A stretch of DNA of 64,000 nt from JALGWN01 sp964598025 (GCA_964598025.1 CAZRAU010000008.1:1-64000); one strand, 5' to 3'; positions 50,795 through 59,945 are shown, counted from the first letter of the stretch. Numbers and translations are program-made. Notes: generated by a model from the letters alone, not told the origin.

Positions 50795-52105
50795 ATGGGT
50801 GGGCACCGGAAACGGTTGCTGATACTACTTATGCTCGCATCTGCTACATCTGCTTTTGCGGCCGGCCCTGTGACGGCAGGACCGCCGTTACGACTGGACC
50901 TTGACAAATGCGTGGATATGGCGCTCGAGGTCAATGTTGCAGTCCTCAAGGCAGGCTACGAGCTGGACGTTGCCGGGAACGGCGTGCTGACATCGGCATC
51001 CGTACTTCTCCCGCAGGCCAATCTTGAATCCAGGAGTTCCAGATACGAGGTATTGACACCAAGGCAGGTAGGGGACAAGATCGTTGACACGGACAGAGCA
51101 TACAGCGCCTATCTGAGTGTGGGAGAGACCGTATCGCTGCCGGGCGTCATGGGTGTGTTCGAGTCCCTTGCCTCCAAGCGGGCGACCCAGCACTATGTGG
51201 CCCAGATCAACCAGGAGGTTTCCTATATTGCCAGGCAGAAGTATCTGATGGTGCTTAGAACCAGGAAACTGCTGGTGGTGGCCGATGAGGCGCTGGAGCT
51301 GAGCAAGCGCCGGCTGGAAAAGGCCCAGGCGATGGTTGAGGTCGGATCGGCCGTGAAGTCGGATGTGCTCAGAGCCGAGGTCGAGATGAGCAGCAACCAG
51401 CTGGATTTCATATCGGCGGAAAACGCCGTGAGGCTTGCTGAAACCGATCTCAGGTACTTCCTCGGTGTGCAAGATGATGTCAGCCTGGAACTTGAAGACG
51501 TCCTGGAGCCGAGTGGAATCGAATACGACTTGGACGATGCCCTGTCGACAGCCCGCGAGTGGAGGCCTGACATAAAGCTCGCCTCCGCCAATCTGGCTGC
51601 CGTGGGGCACAGTGTGTGGAGGGAACGTGGTGGGTGGTTCCCCTATGTCAATTTTAGCTGGACCGACTACTTCACGGAGGGGGAGTTCCCCGGCAGACTG
51701 GGGGACCTTGAGAAGAACGCGACCTGGAGCTGGCAGATCACCGTCGGGATGGATCTCTTCGACGGATTCGGGACCTTTGGGCGGGTGCGCCAGGCGAGGG
51801 CCAGACGCAATTCCGCACGTGAGGATCTGCTACAAACCGAGCGGGATGCTGCCTTCGAGGTTAAGGAAGCCTTCTATAGTGTGGAGGAGGCCCGGCAGCG
51901 TGTGGATGTGAGCCGCAGGACGGTCGAGGTTGCCGAGGAGGAATTACGGTTATCCGAGGAAAGATACCGGCTGGGAGCCGGGACGATGCTGGAGCAGATA
52001 GACTCCCAGGTTTCCCTCAGCGAGGCCAGGACATCACACATAGAGGCTTTGTACGATCTGCTCCTTTCGCAAGCAAGGCTGGTAAGGGCAACGGGAAGGG
52101 ACTGA
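50795..52105 (+). CDS. TolC-family outer-membrane efflux channel protein
   Basis: The start is ATG 50795 (behind GGAAGGAGG); the frame is open further upstream only through the previous gene. A signal peptide (LLILLMLASATSAFA) leads a 436-residue protein with two coiled-coil helical pairs and short barrel strands of the TolC type (DKCVDMALEVNVAVLKAGYE, SKRRLEKAQAMVEVGSAVKS, LSEERYRLGAGTMLEQIDSQ). It would form the outer-membrane exit duct for the adaptor and permeases downstream. Confidence 0.9.
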   Translation: MGGHRKRLLILLMLASATSAFAAGPVTAGPPLRLDLDKCVDMALEVNVAVLKAGYELDVAGNGVLTSASVLLPQANLESRSSRYEVLTPRQVGDKIVDTDRAYSAYLSVGETVSLPGVMGVFESLASKRATQHYVAQINQEVSYIARQKYLMVLRTRKLLVVADEALELSKRRLEKAQAMVEVGSAVKSDVLRAEVEMSSNQLDFISAENAVRLAETDLRYFLGVQDDVSLELEDVLEPSGIEYDLDDALSTAREWRPDIKLASANLAAVGHSVWRERGGWFPYVNFSWTDYFTEGEFPGRLGDLEKNATWSWQITVGMDLFDGFGTFGRVRQARARRNSAREDLLQTERDAAFEVKEAFYSVEEARQRVDVSRRTVEVAEEELRLSEERYRLGAGTMLEQIDSQVSLSEARTSHIEALYDLLLSQARLVRATGRD

Positions 52106-52112
52106 GGCAGCG

Positions 52113-53318
52113 ATGAACCTTAAGAAGGTACTGATTCTCGCAAGCGTGGGCGCGGTGATCATAGCCGTGGTAATAGTCAATATCGTAATCTCATATGAGG
52201 CCAGCGTGGATGTCGAGGTCACGCGCCTCAAGCACGGCAAGATCGTGCAGAAGGTCTCCGGTCCGGGCATCATCTATGCGGAATCATCGGTCAAGATAAG
52301 CTCGTCCGTCATGGGAAGAATCGTGGGCCTGCCGGTCAGGGAAGGCGACGGGGTGAAGGAGGGGAGCGTTCTCCTCAGGATTGATCCCTCGCAATATGAG
52401 GCCAATCTCAGCCGGGCGGAGGCTGCACACCGGGCGGCTCTCGCAAGGCTGGCGCTCGCCCGCGCCAATCTCGAGGATGCGCGGTCGGAGTTCGATCGCG
52501 GTGTCAGTCTGCATGAAAGCAGTCTGATCTCGCAACGGGCCCTGCAACTGGCTCAAACGACGCTGGCTGTGTCGGAAGCCGAGACGGAGGCGGCCTCGGA
52601 GGCCGCCGGTGAGGCAGCGGCAACCCTCAGGGCGGCCCGTGATGATCTCGACAAGACCATTATAGTGTCTCCGATCGAAGGGACCGTGACTTCGCTTAAT
52701 GTCGAGGAAGGTGAGATTGCGATTACCGGCACGATGAACAACCCGGGTACCGTACTCATGACCATAAGCAACCTGAGCGGCATGGAAGTACGGGCCGAGA
52801 TCGACGAGACCGACGTGGCAAAGGTCCGTCCAGGACAGCCGGTGAAGATAAGCGTGGACGCTTTCGCCGACACCACCCTGAGCGGTGCCGTGTCGGTAGT
52901 GGGTAGCTCATCAAGTCTTGCGAAAGGTTATACGCCAAGTCCCGAGGAACGGTCCACCTTCGACGTCAGGGTGCGAATAGAGGATTCACTGCCGGGATTG
53001 AGGCCGGGCATGACGACGACGGTTGACATAGTGACCTCCACCGCGGACAGCGTCCCCTATGTGCCCTTGCAGGCTCTGGTGCTGAGGGAGCTGGGCAAGG
53101 GGGAGAGCAAGCAGGAATACGAAGGCGTCTTCACGGTAAAGGACGGGCGTTCCGGCTTCGTTCCGGTGACTACGGGCATCTCAGACGACATGAATATCGA
53201 GATCTTCGAGGCCCTTGGAGAAGATATCCCTATAGTTGTCGGGCCCTTCAGGACGCTTCGGGATCTCAGGGACAGCACCAAGGTGAAGATCGTGAAAGAA
53301 AGAGATGACCTTTCTTGA
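52113..53318 (+). CDS. MacA/HlyD-family periplasmic adaptor protein
   Basis: A 401-residue protein with an N-terminal helix (VLILASVGAVIIAVVIVNIV), a barrel-sandwich domain (YAESSVKISSSVMGRIVGLP, then REGDGVKEGSVLLRIDP), an alpha-helical hairpin (about 90-170), and beta domains after ETDVAKVRPGQPVKIS. The adaptor joins the inner-membrane permease to the TolC duct. It starts 7 bp after the TolC gene and overlaps the permease by 14 bp. Confidence 0.9.
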   Translation: MNLKKVLILASVGAVIIAVVIVNIVISYEASVDVEVTRLKHGKIVQKVSGPGIIYAESSVKISSSVMGRIVGLPVREGDGVKEGSVLLRIDPSQYEANLSRAEAAHRAALARLALARANLEDARSEFDRGVSLHESSLISQRALQLAQTTLAVSEAETEAASEAAGEAAATLRAARDDLDKTIIVSPIEGTVTSLNVEEGEIAITGTMNNPGTVLMTISNLSGMEVRAEIDETDVAKVRPGQPVKISVDAFADTTLSGAVSVVGSSSSLAKGYTPSPEERSTFDVRVRIEDSLPGLRPGMTTTVDIVTSTADSVPYVPLQALVLRELGKGESKQEYEGVFTVKDGRSGFVPVTTGISDDMNIEIFEALGEDIPIVVGPFRTLRDLRDSTKVKIVKERDDLS

Positions 53319-54525
53319 TCTCGCAGGCATATCCTTTTCGGCCCTTCTCCGGCACAAACTGCGGTCGGCCCTGACGCTGCTCGGCATAGTGATCGGGATC
53401 TTCTCCGTGAGTGCCATAACATCCGTTGTCCGGGGGATAGACGTCTATGTGGCCGAACTTCTGGGGAGCATAGGCTCACAGGGTTTCGTGGTCACCAAGA
53501 TAGGCCTGGCCGGAGGCGAAGAGGAGTACCTCAAAGCCCTGAGACGGAAAGACATACCGGCCTCGGTCGCAGAGGTGCTCAAGGCCGAGTGCCCATCGGT
53601 CACGAATGCCGCCCCTTTTGTGCGGTCCATCGCCGAGGTCAAGACCGCCCGCCTCAGCGCTGAGGGGGTGTATGTCGAGGGCACCAATGACGACGCCCAG
53701 TACACCAGTGACATCGGTCTGGCCGACGGCAGGTATTTCACCCCATACGAGATACAACACGCCCGGCAGGTGTGCATCCTTGGGGCGGACGTCGCCGACA
53801 AGATATTCACCTCGACGGGGATCGTCGGGCAGGATGTCCACATAAGAGGCCGTAGGTTCAAAGTGATCGGTACCCACGCAAGGATGGGGACGGTCTTCGG
53901 GATGTCGCAGGATTCGTTCGTGCGTATCCCGTTCACCTCCTTCGAGAAGATCTTCGGCCGGGGCTATTCAGCCGACATCTCGGTGCGGTGCCGGAGCCAG
54001 GAGGATGTGCCTCAGGCGGTCCAGGAAGTCACGGCGGTGATGAGAAGGCTCAGGAAACTGGACCTTAAGGAAGACGACGATTTCGGCATCCTGACTTCTG
54101 AGGCTCTGATGAGGTTGTGGAGAGACATCTCCTCGACCATATTTCTTGCGACCATTGGTGTGGGAAGCATAGCCCTGATCGTGGGTGGCATAGGAATCAT
54201 GAACATCATGTTCGTTTCCGTGAAGGAGCGGACCGGTGAGATCGGATTGCGAAAGGCCATCGGGGCGAGGCGCCGGCACATATTGCTCCAGTTTCTGGCT
54301 GAATCTTCGCTCCTGTGTCTGGTCGGAGGGGGAATCGGCGTCGGCATAGGGCTTCTTGCGGGGCTGCTCGTGTCGTGGAAGACGAGCATACCGGTTTCCA
54401 CGGGATGGTCGGGAATCGGCCTGGCTTTGCTCGTGTCGATCGGTGTAGGTCTGTTCTTCGGTGTGTACCCGGCGGTGAAGGCGTCATCACTCCCGCCCGC
54501 CCACGCCTTGAGGGATATGAAGTGA
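53305..54525 (+). CDS. FtsX/MacB-family permease, first copy
   Basis: A 406-residue permease with one N-terminal helix (about 18-40, ALTLLGIVIGIFSVSAITSV), a large periplasmic MacB_PCD domain, and three C-terminal helices (TIGVGSIALIVGGIGIMNIM, GGGIGVGIGLLAGLLVSW, LALLVSIGVGLFFGVYPAVK). The VSVKERTGEIGLRKAIGARR motif is diagnostic. MacB normally carries its own ATPase domain; this copy does not, and no separate ATPase gene adjoins it. Confidence 0.92.
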   Translation: MTFLDLAGISFSALLRHKLRSALTLLGIVIGIFSVSAITSVVRGIDVYVAELLGSIGSQGFVVTKIGLAGGEEEYLKALRRKDIPASVAEVLKAECPSVTNAAPFVRSIAEVKTARLSAEGVYVEGTNDDAQYTSDIGLADGRYFTPYEIQHARQVCILGADVADKIFTSTGIVGQDVHIRGRRFKVIGTHARMGTVFGMSQDSFVRIPFTSFEKIFGRGYSADISVRCRSQEDVPQAVQEVTAVMRRLRKLDLKEDDDFGILTSEALMRLWRDISSTIFLATIGVGSIALIVGGIGIMNIMFVSVKERTGEIGLRKAIGARRRHILLQFLAESSLLCLVGGGIGVGIGLLAGLLVSWKTSIPVSTGWSGIGLALLVSIGVGLFFGVYPAVKASSLPPAHALRDMK

Positions 54526-55733
54526 ACTGGCTTGGGGAAACGATACGGATTGCTCTGGCATCTCTGAGGGCCAATAAGCTGCGCACCTTGCTCACCGTGA
54601 TCGGAGTGGTGATAGGGATAGGTACCATAATAGGGATGTTGTCGCTGATCAACGGTATAAACCGGTCTGTAATGAACGAATTCGAACGGCTGGGTCCCAA
54701 CGTGCTTTACCTCACAAGTGAGGAGCCGGGTATTCATGTCGGCAGAGACCGGAGGGACAGGAAGGTTGTGACCCTGGAGGAGGTTGAAGCGCTCAGACGG
54801 AGGTGTCGTTCGCTGGAACGGATTTCGATTATCGCAGAAGGGAGAGGCAGGGCCGGGTACCGTGGCAGGAAGAGCGGCATGCTGACGATTCTGGGATCGC
54901 AGGCGGACTATGTCGACATAGCGAACCTGGATATCGATGGCGGCAGGTTCTTTGACCGTCTGGAGGGTGAGAAGGCGCACGTATGCGTGCTCGGCAAAGG
55001 AGTGGTCGAAACACTCTTCGGACCCGTTTCCCCGTTGGGCAAAGAAGTCGAGATACAGGGGCGGACGTTCAAGGTGCTGGGTACCTTGAGCGAGTCCGGA
55101 ACGATGCTCGGACACAGTTTTGATGACACGGCCGTCATCCCTTATAGATGGTTTCAGGCCCTTTTCGGGAAGACCCGGCAGGAATACGCCATGGCGTCGC
55201 CCGGTAGCGATGTCGATCTCAACGACGCCGTGGACGACCTGAGATTGACCATGCGGCTGGTGAGAAAGATCCCGCTTGCCGAGGAAGACGGTTTCGCTGT
55301 GTCCACGCAGGAGACGCTTGTCGACACCTATAAGAAGTTGACAGCCTCTGTGTACTGGGTTATGAGAATAGTAGCATCGATCGCATTGCTGGTAAGCGGT
55401 GTCGGGATAATGAACATAATGTTGGTAGTGGTGATGGAGCGGACAGCGGAGGTCGGTTTGAGAAAGGCCGTGGGAGCCCCTCGAAAAGCCATATTGGGTC
55501 AGTTCCTGATCGAATCTGTTCTGATGACGCTGACAGGCGGCTTGGTCGGTGTGGGTTTGGGCTATCTTATCCGGTTCGTGGTATCCTCCGCCACGCCTCT
55601 TCCCGCAAGTGTGCCGATCTGGGCCGTACCGCTCTCACTGATGATCTGTTGTGCCGTAGGGGTTTTCTTCGGACTCTATCCGGCGGTAAGAGCGTCAGGC
55701 CTGGATCCGGTGAGGGCTCTGAGATATGAATAG
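54522..55733 (+). CDS. FtsX/MacB-family permease, second copy
   Basis: The start is GTG 54522, overlapping the previous stop (GTGA); upstream frame is the first permease. The 403-residue protein has the same plan: N-terminal helix (TLLTVIGVVIGIGTIIGMLS), MacB_PCD periplasmic domain, and three late helices (IVASIALLVSGVGIMNIMLV, LTGGLVGVGLGYLIRFVV, VPLSLMICCAVGVFFGLYPA), with VVVMERTAEVGLRKAVGAPR. It pairs with the first permease as a heterodimer. The ATPase must be encoded elsewhere. The stop overlaps the next gene by 8 bp. Confidence 0.92.
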   Translation: MNWLGETIRIALASLRANKLRTLLTVIGVVIGIGTIIGMLSLINGINRSVMNEFERLGPNVLYLTSEEPGIHVGRDRRDRKVVTLEEVEALRRRCRSLERISIIAEGRGRAGYRGRKSGMLTILGSQADYVDIANLDIDGGRFFDRLEGEKAHVCVLGKGVVETLFGPVSPLGKEVEIQGRTFKVLGTLSESGTMLGHSFDDTAVIPYRWFQALFGKTRQEYAMASPGSDVDLNDAVDDLRLTMRLVRKIPLAEEDGFAVSTQETLVDTYKKLTASVYWVMRIVASIALLVSGVGIMNIMLVVVMERTAEVGLRKAVGAPRKAILGQFLIESVLMTLTGGLVGVGLGYLIRFVVSSATPLPASVPIWAVPLSLMICCAVGVFFGLYPAVRASGLDPVRALRYE

Positions 55734-56979
55734 ATGGTTTCGGTACGCCCTGCTCGTCCTTTGCATGATCGCTTTCTGGTCGGGCGGTGCCCGGTGCCAG
55801 TACCACGGTTTGCCCTCGTGCCATCCGGGTATGCCATTCTATTGTGTTGATGCGGCGTGCTTCCGCGGGACCGGATCATCGGTTCTCGAGGTCTACTTGG
55901 AACTCTGCAACGAGTCGCTCCAGTTTGTGAAGACTGCTGACGGATATCGTGCGAGTGCCGACATAACCGCCGTGCTCTACGACCGCTCGGGAAAGCAGTT
56001 GGCCGGCGACACCTACAGGGTCCGGCTGTCCGCCTCGCGATACGAGGAGACCACCTCGGTTGACACCTGCAAGACTCTGACAATGTCTTTCAAGGCGCCG
56101 CCGGGCGAATACAGGCTGGCTGTGACCTTGTCGGACCGGGATTCGCGAAGAAAGAGCGTGATCGAGGCACTGACCGGGGTGATGAGTTTCGAGGGATCCC
56201 CGGTTCTGAGCGACATAGAGTTCATCAGGCCGAAAGAAGGTCCGGGCAAGTCCAGATGGCCGGGCTATCAGGCAAATGTCAGGAGGTCTTACGGCAAGGT
56301 GGAAGAGGGTGTTCTCTTCTACTATGAGATCTATAATGCCGCCGAAAGCGATTCCCTGCATGTGACCTACACCGTGAAGGATGTCGAGGGTGGGGTGATC
56401 CAGTCGGACGCGGATATGGTTGCGGCCGGCGGTGGGGGCCACGTCGGAAAAGTGCTTCTGGACACGCTCTCAAACGGTCAGTACTTGCTGGAACTTGCGG
56501 TTCTCGACGATACGGGTGGGCAGGTGATGTCCCGATCCAGGGGCTTCGAGGTCAACAGGGAAGAGTTCTATCTGGGTAGGGACGTCGGGGATGCCGTGGC
56601 GCTGCTCACCTATATCGCAGGCGCAGGTTTCATAGACTCCTTCATGGATGCCGGTGTCGAAGAGCGCAAGCGGATGTGGGAGCAATTCTGGAGAGAAAAA
56701 GACCCGACGCCTGCTACGCCCAGAAACGAGTTCTACGATGAGCATGTAAGCAGGTTCAAGTATGCCAACACAAACTTCGCTGTGGGTATGACTGAAGGCT
56801 GGAGAACCGACCGGGGCAGGATTTACATCCTCGAAGGCCCGCCGGATGAGGTAGAGTCATACTCAATGGAGATAGACAGGAATCCAACAGAGGTCTGGTT
56901 CTACTTCGATAATGGAAGGCGCTACGTCTTCGTCGATGAGACAGGCTTCGGGGACTATGTCCTGGTTGACATTAGGTAG
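55726..56979 (+). CDS. GWxTD-domain secreted protein (canonical motif)
   Basis: A signal peptide (YALLVLCMIAFWSGGARC) starts a 417-residue protein with two beta-sandwich-like domains and a C-terminal GWxTD module: FWREKDPTPATPRNEFYDEH, then GWRTDRGRIYILEGPPDEVE, ending FVDETGFGDYVLVDIR. It parallels the protein at 45879 but keeps the Trp. Placement in the same operon as TolC, HlyD and FtsX genes suggests a part in assembling or using this export machine. Confidence 0.87.
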   Translation: MNRWFRYALLVLCMIAFWSGGARCQYHGLPSCHPGMPFYCVDAACFRGTGSSVLEVYLELCNESLQFVKTADGYRASADITAVLYDRSGKQLAGDTYRVRLSASRYEETTSVDTCKTLTMSFKAPPGEYRLAVTLSDRDSRRKSVIEALTGVMSFEGSPVLSDIEFIRPKEGPGKSRWPGYQANVRRSYGKVEEGVLFYYEIYNAAESDSLHVTYTVKDVEGGVIQSDADMVAAGGGGHVGKVLLDTLSNGQYLLELAVLDDTGGQVMSRSRGFEVNREEFYLGRDVGDAVALLTYIAGAGFIDSFMDAGVEERKRMWEQFWREKDPTPATPRNEFYDEHVSRFKYANTNFAVGMTEGWRTDRGRIYILEGPPDEVESYSMEIDRNPTEVWFYFDNGRRYVFVDETGFGDYVLVDIR

Positions 56980-56993
56980 GTTCAGATTCGCAG

Positions 56994-57764
56994 ATGGCGT
57001 TTGTTTGCCGTGCCGTGGCTGGGTTGCGCAGCCACCCTGATCCGGCTTCGGAGCTTCTTACCCAGGAACTGCTGGGCCATCCCGTCCGAGTCCATTCCAA
57101 AACAGGAGATTTCGTCCGGTGCAGCCTAAGGGACGGCTACACCGGCTGGATGGCGGCGGCGTCGCTGTCGTTTGACGGCCGATACCCGGCGACCCACTTC
57201 GTGAGGAAGAGATTCGCCTGGATCAGAGGGAGGGAGACCGGTCCGGTTCTTGTGCCCATGGGCTGCCGGATAAAGGTCGAATCATCCGCGAGGGCGCATC
57301 ATGTCGTCCGGCTTCCTGACGGCCGGGCTGGAACAGTCGCCGTGGGTGCGCTCGGAGAGATCGAAGAGCGCGCCGTAGAGCCGGCGGACCTGCCCGGGAT
57401 TCTCAAGGAGGTGATGGGTACCCCTTACCTCTGGGGCGGCAAGAGCACCTTCGGCTTCGACTGCTCCGGTTTGGTGCAGTTTGTTTTCGGACTATTCGGG
57501 ATCGAGTTGCCGAGGGACTCCAAGGATCAGGCGAAAAGGGGACGGCTGGTAAGGAACATCGATTGTCTTCGTCCCCATGATCTTATCTTCTTCGGAATGA
57601 GTGGGAGGATCGACCACGTCGCCCTTCATCTTGGGGGGCTCGGTATTGTGCACGCCTCGGGTTGCGTAAGAGCGGAGTCGCTCGAACCCTCATCGCCCGC
57701 TTTCAGATCCGATCTCCGTCAGAAGTACAGGTTCGCAAGAAGGATTCCCCATGCTCAAGTCTGA
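56994..57764 (+). CDS. NlpC/P60 cell-wall peptidase (YkfC-like)
   Basis: A 256-residue protein with an N-terminal SH3-like region (about 1-100) and a C-terminal NlpC/P60 domain: PYLWGGKSTFGFDCSGLVQF (catalytic Cys157), SGRIDHVALHLG (His) and VHASGCVRAESL. Such enzymes cut the gamma-D-Glu bond in peptidoglycan peptides. There is no signal peptide, so it may act on imported peptides in the cytoplasm. The next two genes match a D-glutamate pathway, a natural consumer of its product. Confidence 0.88.
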   Translation: MAFVCRAVAGLRSHPDPASELLTQELLGHPVRVHSKTGDFVRCSLRDGYTGWMAAASLSFDGRYPATHFVRKRFAWIRGRETGPVLVPMGCRIKVESSARAHHVVRLPDGRAGTVAVGALGEIEERAVEPADLPGILKEVMGTPYLWGGKSTFGFDCSGLVQFVFGLFGIELPRDSKDQAKRGRLVRNIDCLRPHDLIFFGMSGRIDHVALHLGGLGIVHASGCVRAESLEPSSPAFRSDLRQKYRFARRIPHAQV

Positions 57765-58788
57765 GAGGATGGCAGTCCTTGCTGAAGGCAAACTGGGTGT
57801 GCTCACATCCAAGACCGCGGCATGCATGGTCCGGTACCGGCCGCGGCACGTGGTTTGCATAATAGACAGCACAAAGAGCGGCCAGCCGGTTGAGAAAGTG
57901 CTGGGTTTCGGTGGAGATATCCCCGTGGTCGGCTCTCTCCGGGAGGCTCTACGCCTCAGGCCGGACACGCTGCTCATGGGCATAGCTCCCCGTGGTGGTG
58001 CTCTGCCTGAAGCGTGGAGGAAGATCGTGTTGGAGTCGATCGACCACGGCCTCAATATCATCAGCGGACTCCACACAATACTCGGTGACGATGCCGAGAT
58101 AGGGGGGGCGGCTGCAAGCAAGAAGGTCGGGATCTGGGATATCAGAAAACCCGTGTTCCCCGCGGAGGTGTCCCGGGGTTTGCTCCGGAACAAGACCGGG
58201 CGTGTGATCCTGACCGTCGGGTCGGACTGCCGGACGGGCAAGATGACTGTGGCTTATGAGCTGGCCGGATTCCTCAATCTGCGGGGTGTGAAGGCGGAGT
58301 TCGTTCCGACGGGCCAGACGGGAATTCTGCTGGCAGGCTGGGGTGTGGCGGTGGACCGTGTGCCGGGAGACTTCATGGCCGGCGTGACGGAAGATCTGAC
58401 GCTCAAAGGCCTCGCGGCGGCTCCTCTGGCGATTGTGGAGGGCCAGGGCTCGCTCATACACCCAGGCTATTCCGGTGTTGCCCTTGCCCTGCTCCACGGC
58501 TGCTGTCCGGACGCCCTGATACTCTGCCATGAGCCGGGGAGGGAGCAAATCGACGGCTACGGCACACCTATCCCTGCGCTGTCGGACCTGGTTCGGATCC
58601 ATGAAGCGGCTGCTGCACCTGTCTTTCCATCCAAGGTCGCGGCCATTGCTCTGAACACCTACCGGCTTTCCGAGCAGGCGGCAGTGGAGGCGGTGAGAGC
58701 CGCCCAGGCCGAAACAGGGATTGTCACGGGGGATGTTCTCAGATGGGGTTCGGATGCCATCTGGGGTGCCTTGGAGGACTTCCTATGA
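57751..58788 (+). CDS. DUF1611 protein, DgcN-like D-glutamate N-acetyltransferase
   Basis: The 345-residue protein belongs to DUF1611. It has an N-terminal Rossmann-like half (ending in LGDDAEIGGA) and a P-loop-like C-terminal half (VGSDCRTGKMTVAYELA near 152-168), with PTGQTGILLAGWGVAVDRVP and IVEGQGSLIHPGYSGVALAL. In Pseudoalteromonas, DgcN of this family N-acetylates D-glutamate and DgcA of the enolase superfamily then racemises it. Here the epimerase gene follows at once (ATGA overlap), reproducing the DgcN-DgcA pair. The ATG overlaps the NlpC/P60 gene by 14 bp with AAGGA upstream. The exact reaction is transferred knowledge. Confidence 0.8.
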   Translation: MLKSERMAVLAEGKLGVLTSKTAACMVRYRPRHVVCIIDSTKSGQPVEKVLGFGGDIPVVGSLREALRLRPDTLLMGIAPRGGALPEAWRKIVLESIDHGLNIISGLHTILGDDAEIGGAAASKKVGIWDIRKPVFPAEVSRGLLRNKTGRVILTVGSDCRTGKMTVAYELAGFLNLRGVKAEFVPTGQTGILLAGWGVAVDRVPGDFMAGVTEDLTLKGLAAAPLAIVEGQGSLIHPGYSGVALALLHGCCPDALILCHEPGREQIDGYGTPIPALSDLVRIHEAAAAPVFPSKVAAIALNTYRLSEQAAVEAVRAAQAETGIVTGDVLRWGSDAIWGALEDFL

Positions 58789-59798
58789 AGGTCACGTCAG
58801 TGGCATACGACCTCGACCTCGAGGTTCCGTTCTCAATCTCCAGAAACACCATTGCCATCCGTCCGATATCCATAGCCGAGGTGAGGTACAAGGATACTAT
58901 CGGCTATGGTGAAGCCTCCCCGTCGGGGTATTATGGGGACGGCCCGGAACTTGCTGCGGAAGCGATAACCGGTGCCGGCGAGCTCATCGGCGATGACCCA
59001 TTTGCGGTGCAGGTCATATCCGATCGGCTGGCAGAGAGCTTCCCTGCCAGCCCATCGGGCAGGGCGGCTGTTGAAACGGCCCTCTTCGATATAATCGGCA
59101 AGTTGACGGGTCAGCCGGTTTTCAGGCTCTTCGGTCTGTCGGGTATGACCCCACCACTTACCTCTCTGACGGTCGGGGTCAGTGACGTCTCGCTGGCCGG
59201 GGCCCGTCTGGAATTTCTGCGCGGGTTTCCCATACTCAAGGCTAAGGTAGGATTCGGGGATGAGGAGGCATTGCTGAGATTGCTGGCCGAGGAGACCGAT
59301 GCGGTGATCCGGGTCGACGCCAATGAGGGTTGGACCCTAGAGGAGGCCATCTTCAAAGTGGAAGCCTACAGGAGCCGGTATGGGGTGGAGTTCTTCGAGC
59401 AGCCGCTTCCGAAGGAGGACTTGGAGGGTTACCGTGAGCTCAAGCGACGGACGAAGGCAGTCATCATAGTCGATGAGAGTATCAGGTGCAAAGAGGATGT
59501 CGTGGCATGGTCGACAGCAGCGCACGGCATCAACATAAAGCTCATGAAATGTGGCGGACTCCTCGAAGCTCTGCGCATGATCTGGGTCGCCCGCTCCGCG
59601 GGGCTGCGGGTCATGCTTGGATGTATGGTCGAGAGCTCGGTGGCGATAACGGCGGCGGCGCACCTCGCTCCGCTGGTGGACTACTGCGATCTCGACGGGA
59701 ACCTGCTTATCACGAACGATCCTTTCGAAGGGGTGAAAGGCCACAAGGGTGTGATCACTCTGCCTCATGTCCCCGGACTTGGCGTAAGCCCCGCATAG
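58785..59798 (+). CDS. Enolase-superfamily epimerase (dipeptide epimerase / DgcA-like)
   Basis: The start is ATG 58785, overlapping the previous stop. The 337-residue enzyme has catalytic residues of the mandelate racemase-type subgroup: KAK (Lys152, Lys154), DANEGW (Asp178), EQPLPKEDL (Glu205), DESI (Asp230) and IKLMKCGG (Lys252). Two activities are possible: L-Ala-D/L-Glu epimerase of murein peptide recycling, or N-acetyl-D-glutamate racemase (DgcA). The DUF1611 partner favours the second. Confidence 0.85.
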   Translation: MKVTSVAYDLDLEVPFSISRNTIAIRPISIAEVRYKDTIGYGEASPSGYYGDGPELAAEAITGAGELIGDDPFAVQVISDRLAESFPASPSGRAAVETALFDIIGKLTGQPVFRLFGLSGMTPPLTSLTVGVSDVSLAGARLEFLRGFPILKAKVGFGDEEALLRLLAEETDAVIRVDANEGWTLEEAIFKVEAYRSRYGVEFFEQPLPKEDLEGYRELKRRTKAVIIVDESIRCKEDVVAWSTAAHGINIKLMKCGGLLEALRMIWVARSAGLRVMLGCMVESSVAITAAAHLAPLVDYCDLDGNLLITNDPFEGVKGHKGVITLPHVPGLGVSPA

Positions 59799-59813
59799 TA
59801 TCTATCCCCGCAC

Positions 59814-59872
59814 TATAGTATTGCCGCTCCAGTGGGAACGGTTTGTGTGCCGTCGAGTTTCCGTGCCCGGTA
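59814..59872. repeat. Degenerate B-type and A-type dispersed palindromes
   Basis: A B-type copy (about 59814-59840, ATAGTATTGCCGCTCCAGTG) is followed by a degenerate A-type copy (about 59850-59872, CCGTCGAGTTTCCGTGCCC). It is the same pair seen at 35612-35687, less well conserved, in the gap before the second TonB receptor. Confidence 0.5.
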
Positions 59873-59915
59873 TCGGGTGCTGGGGCAGGGCTGATCTTGC
59901 TGGGGCCGTTGTGCA

Positions 59916-59945
59916 TTCACTTCTGCTAAAGAGTGCGCTTATACC
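59916..59945 (+). promoter_or_regulatory. Candidate promoter for the second TonB receptor
   Basis: TTCACT (59916-59921), an 18-bp spacer and TATACC (59940-59945), about 65 bp upstream of the ATG at 60010. Confidence 0.35.

Noticed and set aside
54315..54521. Upstream extension of the second FtsX-like permease
   Set aside because: It overlaps the first permease in another frame; GTG 54522 gives the normal family N-terminus.
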